From the NCBI GenBank assembly GCA_025924495.1, contig JAICIG010000500.1, forward strand, positions 1-5,352: a DNA stretch of 5,352 nucleotides, read 5' to 3'. The notes under the pieces are model-generated. The model searched no databases, was not told the DNA's origin, and saw only the letters and a list, made by a program, of their open reading frames with translations. Shown here one piece after another: positions 1-5,352 of the stretch; positions within the stretch are counted from its first letter, which is position 1; each line of letters opens with the position of its first letter. The stretch is from Pirellulales bacterium. Its GTDB lineage: Bacteria; Planctomycetota; Planctomycetia; Pirellulales; JAICIG01. Both the position numbers and the translations under genes were made by a program.

Positions 1-575
1 ACTGCGAGCCGCTCAAAATCGGCCACGCCGGCAAGAAAGTCGCGAGTGCGGGCCCCATAACAAAGCGTGACGCGGCCCGCCGTCGGGACATGGCGGGCAG
101 GCAAGCCATAACGGCGGAGCCCCAGATACTCTTGGGCTAGGGCGACGAAGGGAGTCTGGCCGATGCCGCCGGCGACCATGATTAGATGTTCGGTTGCCTG
201 CGGCGGAAAGCCGTTGCCGAGCGGCCCCCAGACTTCCAGCGGCTGACCCGGGGCCAGCCCGGCTAATTTTCCCGTCAGTTTGCCGACAACGAGATAGACG
301 ACGTCAATGCCGCAGGGACGACCGTGGTCGTCAAGAACTGTGTCGTAGAGTGCCAACGGACGACCTAAAAGCGGGTCATCGCAGCCGGCAAGACGCAGCA
401 TGACAAATTGGCCCGGGAGGATCCGCGCGGCGATTTCAGGACATTGAAAACGCAAGCGATAGGTATCGCGGGCGAGCTGGACGTTTTCCGTGACTCGCAC
501 GGCGCCGAACCAGGCGTGGTCGGCAAACGAAGCCGTGTGGATGTGGTCGGGCGGCGGAGATGGGCTGTCGTTCAC
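1..575 (-). CDS. pyrK: Dihydroorotate dehydrogenase electron-transfer subunit, PyrK type (C-terminus off window)
   Basis: Seen: 191 codons are visible from a GTG start at 575-573, and the frame stays open to the left edge. Residues about 23-125 form a ferredoxin-reductase-like FAD-binding barrel, with RPLALYD at 72-78 at the place of the flavin-binding RPxS-type motif and GPLGNGF at 117-123. The NAD-binding domain begins with GGIGQTPF at 136-143. Known: PyrK passes electrons from the FMN of PyrD through a 2Fe-2S centre and FAD to NAD+, in the cytoplasmic conversion of dihydroorotate to orotate. The family is usually about 250-290 residues, so the cysteine cluster for the 2Fe-2S centre should lie beyond the window and cannot be checked. 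Start choice: AAGGGG at 589-584 lies 8 bases upstream, and the GTG overlaps the rluB stop (GTGA), so the gene is probably translated by coupling from rluB. No pyrD is visible here. A related flavin reductase of the same superfamily is possible, but GPLGNGF together with GGIGQTPF favours PyrK. Confidence 0.85.
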   Translation of the reverse strand, partial: MNDSPSPPPDHIHTASFADHAWFGAVRVTENVQLARDTYRLRFQCPEIAARILPGQFVMLRLAGCDDPLLGRPLALYDTVLDDHGRPCGIDVVYLVVGKLTGKLAGLAPGQPLEVWGPLGNGFPPQATEHLIMVAGGIGQTPFVALAQEYLGLRRYGLPARHVPTAGRVTLCYGARTRDFLAGVADFERLA

Positions 576-1630
576 TCGCGACGCCCCTTCGGCCGACGGC
601 CGCGGCGCTCTGTCGAATCGCCAAGGCGTTTGCCGCTCGGGGACTTCTTAAAGGGCGGGCGTCCTTGTTTAGCCGGGCGCGCTCGTTCAGCCAGTTGGCT
701 GGCGCGACGGCGGTCCGACGTGCGCAACTCGCGCGAAGAGGCCGCCTTCGGCGGCGCCGGCGCGGAGGCTTCATCCTCTGATGAAGACGAGCGTTGCGGC
801 CGTGGGGAGGGCTTAGAGCGCTGCCGCAACAGGCGTAATTCGTCGCTGCTCAACCGGCGAAAGTCGCCAGGCCCCAGGTCTTTCATTCGCACGCCTCCCA
901 GGGCGACGCGTTTCAATCGAAGCACCTTGTGGCCTACCTTGGCCAGCAGCCGACGGATCTCGCGATTTCGTCCTTCGTTCAGCACAATTTCCAGCAGAGT
1001 GCTTTTCTTCAAGGACGTTTTTACTTTCGCACTTACAACGCGCGCGACGCCTTCCGCCAAGCGAACGCCCTGCCGTAACTGCTTCAACACTTCAGGGGCA
1101 GGCTGACCGGCGACGAGCACATGATAGGTCTTTTCAACGCCGTACCGCGGGTGCGCCAACTCGTTCGCCAGCTGCCCGTCGTTCGTCACCAACATTAAGC
1201 CTTCGCTCGACAAATCGAGTCGGCCGACGGTGAAGAGGCGCTCTTTGATATTCGGGAAAAGATCGATGACTCGCGGCCTGCCCGAGGGATCGAAGTTCGT
1301 CGAGACGATGCCGACCGGTTTATTCACGAGGAAGTAGACTCGCTTGGATCTCTTAAGGGGCTGACCGTCAACGCGAACTTCCTGAGCGTCGGGATCAACT
1401 TTGGCTCCCAGGGCGCGCACCACCTGGCGATCGACCTCGACGCGGCCGGCCACGATCAACTCTTCGCAGTGCCTGCGGCTGCCAATTCCTGCGGCCGCCA
1501 TCACTTTTTGCAGCCGTTCGCCGCCGGCTTCCGGGGCGCTGACCGGCGTCGGGCGCGAGGCAGAGAACTTCGCCGGCTTGCGACCGGAACGAGCCGAGCG
1601 GGGCGAAAAAGAACGTCGAGGAGCTGCCAT
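572..1630 (-). CDS. rluB: 23S rRNA pseudouridine synthase, RsuA/RluB family, with long basic C-terminal tail
   Basis: Seen: a 352-residue protein. Residues 1-37 are a basic Ser/Arg/Pro-rich leader. Residues about 38-85 are an S4 RNA-binding domain (ERLQKVMAAAGIGSRRHCEE at 38-57, then AGRVEVD). Residues about 97-270 are the RsuA/RluB/E/F synthase domain, with the catalytic loop GRLDLSSEGL at 136-145 (Asp139 the presumed nucleophile), EKTYHV at 166-171 and LNEGRNREIRRLL at 217-229. Known: the family isomerises one uridine to pseudouridine in ribosomal RNA; RluB modifies U2605 of 23S rRNA in E. coli, RsuA modifies 16S U516. The NEGRNREIRRL signature and presence of S4 suit RluB, but the exact target is inferred. 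Residues 271-352 are a low-complexity Lys/Arg/Ser/Pro tail of no recognised fold, like the RNA-binding extensions of some RluB proteins. The ATG start has no clear Shine-Dalgarno sequence. The gene is first in an operon with pyrK, overlapping it by four bases, and a candidate promoter lies at 1743-1772. Confidence 0.93.
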   Translation of the reverse strand: MAAPRRSFSPRSARSGRKPAKFSASRPTPVSAPEAGGERLQKVMAAAGIGSRRHCEELIVAGRVEVDRQVVRALGAKVDPDAQEVRVDGQPLKRSKRVYFLVNKPVGIVSTNFDPSGRPRVIDLFPNIKERLFTVGRLDLSSEGLMLVTNDGQLANELAHPRYGVEKTYHVLVAGQPAPEVLKQLRQGVRLAEGVARVVSAKVKTSLKKSTLLEIVLNEGRNREIRRLLAKVGHKVLRLKRVALGGVRMKDLGPGDFRRLSSDELRLLRQRSKPSPRPQRSSSSEDEASAPAPPKAASSRELRTSDRRRASQLAERARPAKQGRPPFKKSPSGKRLGDSTERRGRRPKGRRE

Positions 1631-1742
1631 GAAGGCTCGCGAGTGAGGGACTGGATTTCAGGGCGGGGCGGCCCAGTTTACTGAGCAAAGTGCCGGCTTC
1701 AAATTCGCTTCATTCGCAGTGCCGTCGCAATGAACAGGATTC

Positions 1743-1772
1743 ATCATAGCCCGTTGGCCAGGCCTTCTCCAA
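1743..1772 (-). promoter_or_regulatory. Candidate sigma70-type promoter for rluB-pyrK
   Basis: On the minus strand a -35-like TTGGAG (1772-1767) is followed after 18 bases by TATGAT (1748-1743), five of six matches to the -10 consensus. Transcription would start near 1736 and give a leader of about 105 bases before the rluB ATG. It lies just downstream of the DUF1559 terminator, which is where a separate promoter for rluB would be expected. Called by eye only. Confidence 0.45.
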
Positions 1773-1796
1773 CCCAAATGGTTCAGGCGGGCAGAG

Positions 1797-1839
1797 CAAA
1801 AAATAACCGTGCCGCCGCCGAACGGGCAGCGACACGGTT
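1797..1839 (-). terminator. Intrinsic terminator of the DUF1559 gene
   Basis: On the minus strand AACCGTGTCGCTGCC (1839-1825) pairs with GGCGGCGGCACGGTT (1819-1805) in a 15-bp stem with two G-T pairs and a 5-base loop CGTTC (1824-1820). An A and then six T residues (1803-1798) follow the stem directly. It begins about 40 bases after the DUF1559 stop codon. This is a textbook Rho-independent terminator in the orientation of the DUF1559 gene, and it should separate that gene from rluB. Confidence 0.9.
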
Positions 1840-1879
1840 CTAATAATCGTGCAGCCGGGCAAATGGTTGCGGCGACGAT

Positions 1880-2992
1880 TTAGCCTGCGTCGACCGCGCT
1901 TTCGCCGCCGTCCTTGGTGCCCATTGCGCCCCACACGCCATAGGGACTCGGGCCTGATGCGACCTCCGACGCCCCAAGATTGCCGGTATTAATCGATTCG
2001 CTGATGAAGCGGACCGAGCCGTCGGCCATCACCCCATTGACTCCGCCAGGATGATTGCTGCTGGGCGAGAGCACGCCCGAGCCGTTGTAGTTGCCATTGT
2101 TGTCCGAACTGACGCACGAGGGCGCGTTTGGCGGCAACACCGTCGTGAATCCGACTCGCCGCACTGGCCCGTCGCACCACATCGTGCCGAACAACCCGTT
2201 GACTTGCGACGGTGTGGCATAGTTTGCGCCATTGGCCACTGCCAAGCACTGTCCGGGGCTGGCCTGCGGGAAGGTTCCCGTAATGAATGACGCCGTGGCA
2301 TCGCCATACTTCACACTGCCGTTGGGGGAGGCGCCGGCGCCAAAGCTTACGCGCACCCGTTCGCTCATCGCGATGGTATTGCTCAGGCCATCGGTGATCT
2401 GGTTCAGACGCACAGACGTGCCGTAGGGAAACATCCCGCGATTGGTCGTCGACTGTCCGTTCGCGGTAATTGTGTCGCCCTGGCTGAAGGCATAGTTGTG
2501 TTCACCGAACTGGCTAGATCCGCCGATCGCCGGGTTCGGAACCGGGGAGGGCACCTGCCGAGTATCGGAAGGGCAGACAAAGCTCGGGACTTGGAACTCC
2601 CACCCGTACCACAGAATGTTGGTTGCCGGACCGTAGGACGGGGCGCCGTAGCCGCCAGCTCGGATGACGTCGTAGGCAGCCTGCTGCTCGACAAATGGCA
2701 GTAAGCCGACGAACGCACTTGCTCGGATACAGTTGCCATTTGTGTATGGGGAGCCATAGCAGTTCGTACCGCCCTGGCGAATCGGCAATGCTCGATTGAT
2801 GTCGTGGTAGTTCTGCAGACCCAGGCCAAGCTGCTTCATGTTGTTAGTGCATTGCGAGCGGCGGGCTGCCTCGCGAGCGGCCTGCACGGCGGGCAGCAAT
2901 AACGCGATCAATATGCCGATGATGGCAATCACCACCAGCAATTCAACAAGCGTAAATCCACGTTTCACGGAGCGCGAACTAAACGGCGACAT
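1880..2992 (-). CDS. DUF1559 domain-containing pseudopilin-like protein
   Basis: Seen: a 370-residue protein. A short basic leader ends in KRG at 10-12, followed by [20 protein letters not shown] (13-32). This is a type IV prepilin-style cleavage/methylation site, with cleavage expected between Gly12 and Phe13 and the usual Glu at mature position 5 (Glu17). The hydrophobic helix runs on into [20 protein letters not shown], the typical DUF1559 start. The globular part carries scattered cysteines (48, 78, 88, 140, 249, 273, 293). Near the C-terminus [12 protein letters not shown] at 314-325 fits the H-x9-DG motif exactly, then SVRFISESI. The end [13 protein letters not shown] (352-364) is also family-typical. 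Known: DUF1559 proteins occur in dozens to hundreds of copies in planctomycete genomes and their function is unknown; a pseudopilin or cell-surface role is inferred from the N-terminus. Start: ATG at 2992-2990, with a weak GAGAG at 3003-2999 six bases upstream. The gene is monocistronic, with its own terminator. Confidence 0.95.
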   Translation of the reverse strand: MSPFSSRSVKRGFTLVELLVVIAIIGILIALLLPAVQAAREAARRSQCTNNMKQLGLGLQNYHDINRALPIRQGGTNCYGSPYTNGNCIRASAFVGLLPFVEQQAAYDVIRAGGYGAPSYGPATNILWYGWEFQVPSFVCPSDTRQVPSPVPNPAIGGSSQFGEHNYAFSQGDTITANGQSTTNRGMFPYGTSVRLNQITDGLSNTIAMSERVRVSFGAGASPNGSVKYGDATASFITGTFPQASPGQCLAVANGANYATPSQVNGLFGTMWCDGPVRRVGFTTVLPPNAPSCVSSDNNGNYNGSGVLSPSSNHPGGVNGVMADGSVRFISESINTGNLGASEVASGPSPYGVWGAMGTKDGGESAVDAG

Positions 2993-3255
2993 GTAAAACT
3001 CTCTCAGAATGGGCGTAGAACGTCACCATGCCGCTGAAGGCGGGGACGGCGTATAATGGTGCTGTTCCGGTAAGGTGGGACGGTCTGGCGGGGCGCCGAC
3101 GGCGCGGCCTCTCGTGTTCCTAAAGTTGCGGCAATTCCCCCGCTGGGCGTCATCAACGCCACCGCGGATAGCAAAACGCAGCCGGCCTCACGGCTTCGTA
3201 ATGCAGAGAACTCCAAAAACTAAAGGTATGTTCCACGCTAACGTTTGGCAAGCGA

Positions 3256-3285
3256 ATTATCCGCACGGTTCGCGCAAATTGACCA
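3256..3285 (-). promoter_or_regulatory. Possible promoter for the DUF1559 gene
   Basis: On the minus strand TGGTCA (3285-3280) is followed after 18 bases by GATAAT (3261-3256). These match the -35 and -10 consensus in four and five of six positions. Transcription would begin near 3249 and give a leader of about 255 bases, which is long for a structural gene. By-eye call; a closer promoter with weaker boxes is equally possible. Confidence 0.25.
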
Positions 3286-3419
3286 GGATATACCCTTCTT
3301 ATGGAGGGGGTGGGAGGGGCTGACGTGCCTGCGCACCCTGTATGTAGCGAATTCTATGCACGTGCGATTGCAAGCGAGAGCGATAGATGGGGTGCTCTGC
3401 CTGATGCTTGCCGCCGCCC

Positions 3420-3446
3420 GGCGCAGATTTAACTTCGATCTGCGCC
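3420..3446 (-). repeat. Perfect 9-bp inverted repeat just after the small lipoprotein-like gene
   Basis: GGCGCAGAT (3420-3428) and ATCTGCGCC (3438-3446) are exact reverse complements around a 9-base loop. The hairpin would form 10 bases after the stop codon of the gene ending at 3457. No T-run follows on either strand, so it is not a classical intrinsic terminator. It may still pause transcription or protect the 3' end of the mRNA. Confidence 0.5.
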
Positions 3447-3456
3447 CAGATCCGCT

Positions 3457-3726
3457 CTATGGATGGCCGAACCGAGGCAGGCCCCACTCGAGCCACCGCC
3501 CGCGCGAGGGCTCGGGATTCGGCTCTAGATAGTCGGGCGGACGACTTGTGTCATCTCGAGGTCCGACCTGCACCTCGTTGTATGGATCAAAACGCTGTGC
3601 CTTCTGTCGCTGATAAGGGGCGGGGCCAGGCGAGAAGATCTTTTGGCCCAGCGGTTCGCGTCCTGCACAACTGACTGCCGACGCCGCGAACAATGTCCCG
3701 ACCACAAGCAGTTGCAGTTGTCGCAC
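3457..3726 (-). CDS. Small exported, possibly lipidated protein of planctomycete type
   Basis: Seen: 89 residues from a GTG start at 3726-3724. MRQLQLLVVGTLFAASAVSC (1-20) is a signal peptide with one early Arg, a hydrophobic core and a Cys at position 20 preceded by Ala-Val-Ser. That is an imperfect lipobox, since Ala replaces the preferred Leu at -3. The mature part is hydrophilic and rich in Pro and Arg. It contains QRFDPYN (44-50), then VGPR (54-57), RPPDYLEP (62-69) and PEPSRGRWLEW (71-81). From memory this order (FDPY, GP, RP.x.Y, P.P.R..W) resembles small planctomycete exported proteins of unknown function; no function is claimed. Start choice: GGAGG at 3741-3737 lies 10 bases upstream and the signal peptide begins cleanly here. 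The frame is open upstream to 3810, but those 28 extra residues would bury the signal peptide. Lipidation is uncertain; cleavage by signal peptidase I is the alternative. Confidence 0.72.
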   Translation of the reverse strand: MRQLQLLVVGTLFAASAVSCAGREPLGQKIFSPGPAPYQRQKAQRFDPYNEVQVGPRDDTSRPPDYLEPNPEPSRGRWLEWGLPRFGHP

Positions 3727-3736
3727 GATATGGTTT

Positions 3737-3741
3737 CCTCC
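3737..3741 (-). promoter_or_regulatory. Shine-Dalgarno site that decides the start of the small exported protein
   Basis: GGAGG on the minus strand, 10 bases before the GTG at 3726-3724. It is the best ribosome binding site in the window and supports the short 89-residue form over the 117-residue open frame. The spacing is slightly longer than the optimum. Confidence 0.6.
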
Positions 3742-3767
3742 GCGAGTCTGACCCGAAATGGCCTCGC

Positions 3768-3796
3768 ATTGTAGGCGGAAGCCTAGCTCGAAAGAA
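3768..3796 (-). promoter_or_regulatory. Possible promoter for the small exported-protein gene
   Basis: On the minus strand TACAAT (3773-3768) fits the -10 consensus in five of six positions. A poor -35, TTCTTT (3796-3791), lies 17 bases upstream. The predicted leader is about 35 bases and includes the GGAGG site. Weak, by-eye call. Confidence 0.3.
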
Positions 3797-4060
3797 GGCG
3801 AGTTCGCCACAAGCGGACCTCATCTGCCGCCTGCTAGCTATAGCATCGTCGCGAGGGTGATAGCACTTGAAAGAGATGGTCTGAACGCATTCCTTAAGTG
3901 CCTGATAGGCAAGAGTTTCTGTTGCCGACAGTCAGCTCATGACGACGGCGCCGTTTGTAGGGCTGCGGTCAGACGCCATGTGTGGCACGCACAGCAACAT
4001 TCGCAGGACGGTGCGTCGGCTAATGCCGGGAATTTGATATTTGTTTGGGGACTGCTCGTC

Positions 4061-5035
4061 TTAAGGCAGATACGCATCGAGCACGACGGCTTGGCCCCTG
4101 GACGGTGTGAGTAATACGGGTCCAAGAACCGCAGGCAGCAGGATCGTATCGCCTGTCGCGAGCGGCCTGCCGCTGGCGTCGCCTGCGACTGTGACCTCGC
4201 CCGACAAAACGGCGAGAAGGTGGAAACGCTCATCGCCAGCAGCCGCCTGAGGACTATCGAAACGCCAACGATCGAGAATGAATTCCTCGCATTCAACCAA
4301 TCGCACAGCGTGGGCCCGCTCAGCGGGCTGCGGTTGCTGCGGCCGAGCGGGGCCGTACCCATAATCGATAGCCTCAAGCGCCTGCTGCAAGTGCAGCTTT
4401 CGCGGTATTCCGTCGGCGCCTACGCGGTTCCAGTCGTAAAGCCGATAGGTCGTGTCGCTGGCCTGCTGGATTTCGGCAATGAGCAGTCCGGCTCCGATCG
4501 CGTGCACGACGCCGGCGGGCAGAAAGATACAATCTCCTGGTTGAGGCTGGAATTGGTGCAGACATAATTCGCAAGTTCCTCGAGCGACTTCGCGCTCAAG
4601 GGCTGGGCGGTCGAAACCGCGTTTCAGTCCCGCGTAGATTAAGCTGCCCGGTTCGGCGTGGAGCACGACCCAGGCCTCGGTTTTGCCTAAGTCGGGCGGG
4701 TTGAGCATGGCGGCGCGAGCATTGTCGGGATGAACCTGCACCGACAGCGTCTTTTGCGCATCGAGAAACTTGAATAACAGAGGAAACCTGGCCATGGGGG
4801 CATGACGCCCGAGCAGCTCTTCGCCGCGCTGGTGTACTAAGTCGCCCAGGGCCATGCCGGCCAGCGGTCCGACGTCGACGACGGTTTGATCTGTGTCATG
4901 ATCGCAGACTTCCCAGCTCTCGGCATAGTCGTTGCCCTCGCCGAGCGATTTGCCGAGCGCGCTTTCCAGGCGTCGACCGCCCCATAGGTATCGTTTCAGA
5001 AGGGGGCGAAATCGGAGCGGATATAAAGGAGCCAT
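4061..5035 (-). CDS. manA: Mannose-6-phosphate isomerase, class I, short (Bacillus-like) type
   Basis: Does: zinc-dependent interconversion of mannose 6-phosphate and fructose 6-phosphate in the cytoplasm, linking glycolysis to GDP-mannose for glycans or to mannose use. Seen, counting from the ATG at 5035-5033 (324 residues): YPLRFRPLLKRYLWGG (5-20); ESWEVCDH (39-46); FKFLDAQKTLSVQVHPDN (88-105) with zinc-ligand candidates Gln100 and His102; GKTEAWVVL (117-125) with Glu120; PAGVVHAIGAG (173-183) with His178; and TYRLYDWNR (196-204) with the presumed catalytic Arg198. A second cupin half at about 250-324 includes LPAVLGPV. All expected metal ligands are present and the length fits the short family of about 310-325 residues. 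Start choice: a GTG at 5050 would add MKAHS, but family proteins begin just before YPLRF and neither start has a clear Shine-Dalgarno site. It is separated from both neighbours and divergent from tatC. Confidence 0.92.
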   Translation of the reverse strand: MAPLYPLRFRPLLKRYLWGGRRLESALGKSLGEGNDYAESWEVCDHDTDQTVVDVGPLAGMALGDLVHQRGEELLGRHAPMARFPLLFKFLDAQKTLSVQVHPDNARAAMLNPPDLGKTEAWVVLHAEPGSLIYAGLKRGFDRPALEREVARGTCELCLHQFQPQPGDCIFLPAGVVHAIGAGLLIAEIQQASDTTYRLYDWNRVGADGIPRKLHLQQALEAIDYGYGPARPQQPQPAERAHAVRLVECEEFILDRWRFDSPQAAAGDERFHLLAVLSGEVTVAGDASGRPLATGDTILLPAVLGPVLLTPSRGQAVVLDAYLP

Positions 5036-5050
5036 CGAATGGGCTTTCAC

Positions 5051-5079
5051 GTTTCGGCGAAACTGGCGCGGACTCCGCG
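5051..5079. repeat. Pair of adjacent small palindromes upstream of manA
   Basis: Two 13-base odd palindromes lie side by side: GTTTCGGCGAAAC (5051-5063) and CGCGGACTCCGCG (5067-5079), separated by three bases. Each has six-base arms around one central base. They sit 15-45 bases before the likely manA ATG, so they fall in the manA leader or core promoter. They could be protein-binding half-site pairs or short leader hairpins. Their arm sequences differ, so they are not two copies of one operator. Confidence 0.4.
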
Positions 5080-5178
5080 ATCACTTTACTTTCATTCGAG
5101 CGCGCGTGGCGCCACTAACCGCCGTCATCATCTCGATTTCGGTCGATTTTGCAACTTCAGAATGCTTGGCCAATTCGG

Positions 5179-5207
5179 TTGCTGGTGCAATAGGGCGGTG
5201 CTATGAT
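5179..5207 (+). promoter_or_regulatory. Candidate extended -10 promoter for tatC
   Basis: TTGCTG (5179-5184) is followed after exactly 17 bases by TATGAT (5202-5207), and the -10 box is preceded directly by TGC, the extended -10 element. Transcription would start near 5214 and give a leader of about 58 bases to the tatC ATG. It is the best-formed promoter I see in the window. No Shine-Dalgarno sequence precedes the ATG. Confidence 0.55.
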
Positions 5208-5271
5208 CGCTCCTGGGGAGCCTGCCGTTTTGATCCCGCCTTAGACGTCCAATTCGTCTTTCCCGCCGGCC

Positions 5272-5352
5272 ATGCCTGCCAAACGCGACGAAGATTTGTT
5301 TCAAGAAACCACAATGACCTTCGGGGAGCACCTCGAAGAGCTGCGGGTTTCG
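5272..5352 (+). CDS. tatC: Twin-arginine translocase subunit TatC (N-terminal fragment, cut by window edge)
   Basis: Seen: 27 codons from the ATG at 5272, open to the right edge. The fragment has a charged cytoplasmic N-terminus and then MTFGEHLEELR at 15-25. The HLEELR segment matches the invariant start of TatC before its first membrane helix (HLxELR). Glu23 and Arg25 align with E. coli TatC Glu15 and Arg17, residues that take part in recognising the twin-arginine signal peptide. Known: TatC is the polytopic inner-membrane receptor of the Tat pathway, which exports folded proteins, often cofactor-containing ones. The six membrane helices are outside the window. A second in-frame ATG at codon 15 would give a shorter N-terminus closer to the E. 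coli length, but ATG 5272 is preferred because the promoter leader fits and the acidic extension is plausible in planctomycetes. The gene is divergent from manA. Confidence 0.85.
   Translation, partial: MPAKRDEDLFQETTMTFGEHLEELRVS

Larger units (their letters stand above)
2993..3456. other. Non-coding stretch; long leader region of the DUF1559 gene
   Basis: I see no convincing gene here; open frames on both strands are short, have poor composition and lack recognisable motifs. On the minus strand it holds a possible promoter (3256-3285). Nearer the DUF1559 start it holds two small potential hairpins: GCGCC/GGCGC around a 3-base loop (3093-3105), and CCGC/GCGG enclosed by CGTC/GACG within 3021-3048. 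A perfect 9-bp inverted repeat at 3420-3446 follows the upstream small gene. Nothing resembles a known riboswitch. Confidence 0.5.
3727..4060. other. Non-coding stretch between manA and the small exported-protein gene
   Basis: No credible gene is seen. A plus-strand frame at 3758-4114 is open but runs antisense into both neighbours and shows no domain, signal or good start. No U-tracted terminator is visible after the manA stop. Candidate structures are a 6-bp inverted repeat GCACTT/AAGTGC (3863-3868 with 3896-3901, extendable on the minus strand by four pairs past a bulge) and the palindrome ACGGCGCCGT (3945-3954). A possible promoter for the next gene lies at 3768-3796. Confidence 0.5.

Noticed and set aside
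408..1106. Long plus-strand open frame opposite rluB and pyrK
   Set aside because: It is antisense to two well-supported genes, is very Arg-rich with no domain, and is explained by the GC-rich codon bias of the minus-strand genes.
3052..3057. Perfect TATAAT on the plus strand
   Set aside because: No matching -35 box 16-18 bases upstream and no plus-strand gene downstream for over 2 kb.
3004..3216. Minus-strand 70-residue frame between the DUF1559 gene and the small lipoprotein-like gene
   Set aside because: It has a TTG start with no ribosome binding site, no recognisable motif and unordered composition; more likely non-coding leader.
3973..3990. TGGCACG on the plus strand, resembling the sigma54 -24 element
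   Set aside because: The required GG-N10-GC spacing is not met and no plus-strand gene follows.
3758..4114. Plus-strand 118-residue open frame spanning the manA/small-gene spacer
   Set aside because: It runs antisense into both flanking genes and lacks a start signal, domain or signal peptide; probably chance.
3937..4377. Minus-strand frame of 146 residues overlapping the manA 3' end
   Set aside because: It lies in another frame of manA, whose catalytic motifs and full length are convincing.
1..5352. Mobile element, CRISPR, tRNA, rRNA or phage content
   Set aside because: No transposase or integrase motifs, no regularly spaced repeats and no tRNA-like cloverleaf were seen on either strand.

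Overview
The window most likely comes from a planctomycete (class Planctomycetia, possibly a Pirellulales-like lineage). The main evidence is a complete DUF1559 gene: an N-terminal prepilin cleavage/methylation segment followed by a C-terminal H-x9-DG motif, a family greatly expanded in planctomycetes. GC-rich coding sequence, weak or absent Shine-Dalgarno sites at most starts, and a small lipoprotein-like protein of planctomycete style agree with this. The lineage is inferred from protein content only.

Layout, left to right: the N-terminal two thirds or so of a PyrK-type dihydroorotate dehydrogenase electron-transfer subunit (1-575, minus, cut by the window edge); an RluB-type 23S rRNA pseudouridine synthase (572-1630, minus) whose stop codon overlaps the pyrK GTG start by four bases; a spacer with a candidate rluB promoter and a strong intrinsic terminator; the DUF1559 pseudopilin-like gene (1880-2992, minus); a 464-base non-coding stretch; a small exported, possibly lipidated protein (3457-3726, minus); a 334-base non-coding stretch; a short-type class I mannose-6-phosphate isomerase manA (4061-5035, minus); a divergent intergenic region with a good extended -10 promoter; and the first 27 codons of tatC (5272 to the right edge, plus).

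Functionally this looks like ordinary chromosome rather than a mobile or defence island. I see no insertion sequence, integrase, CRISPR array, tRNA or rRNA. The only clear operon is rluB-pyrK, with overlapping genes. The DUF1559 gene looks like a self-contained unit, with a long leader upstream and a textbook terminator downstream. The small lipoprotein-like gene and manA each have their own leader space. tatC is read away from manA. The products share no obvious pathway: pyrimidine synthesis, rRNA modification, a pseudopilin-like surface protein, sugar-phosphate metabolism and Tat protein export. The least characterised products are the DUF1559 protein and the 89-residue exported protein.
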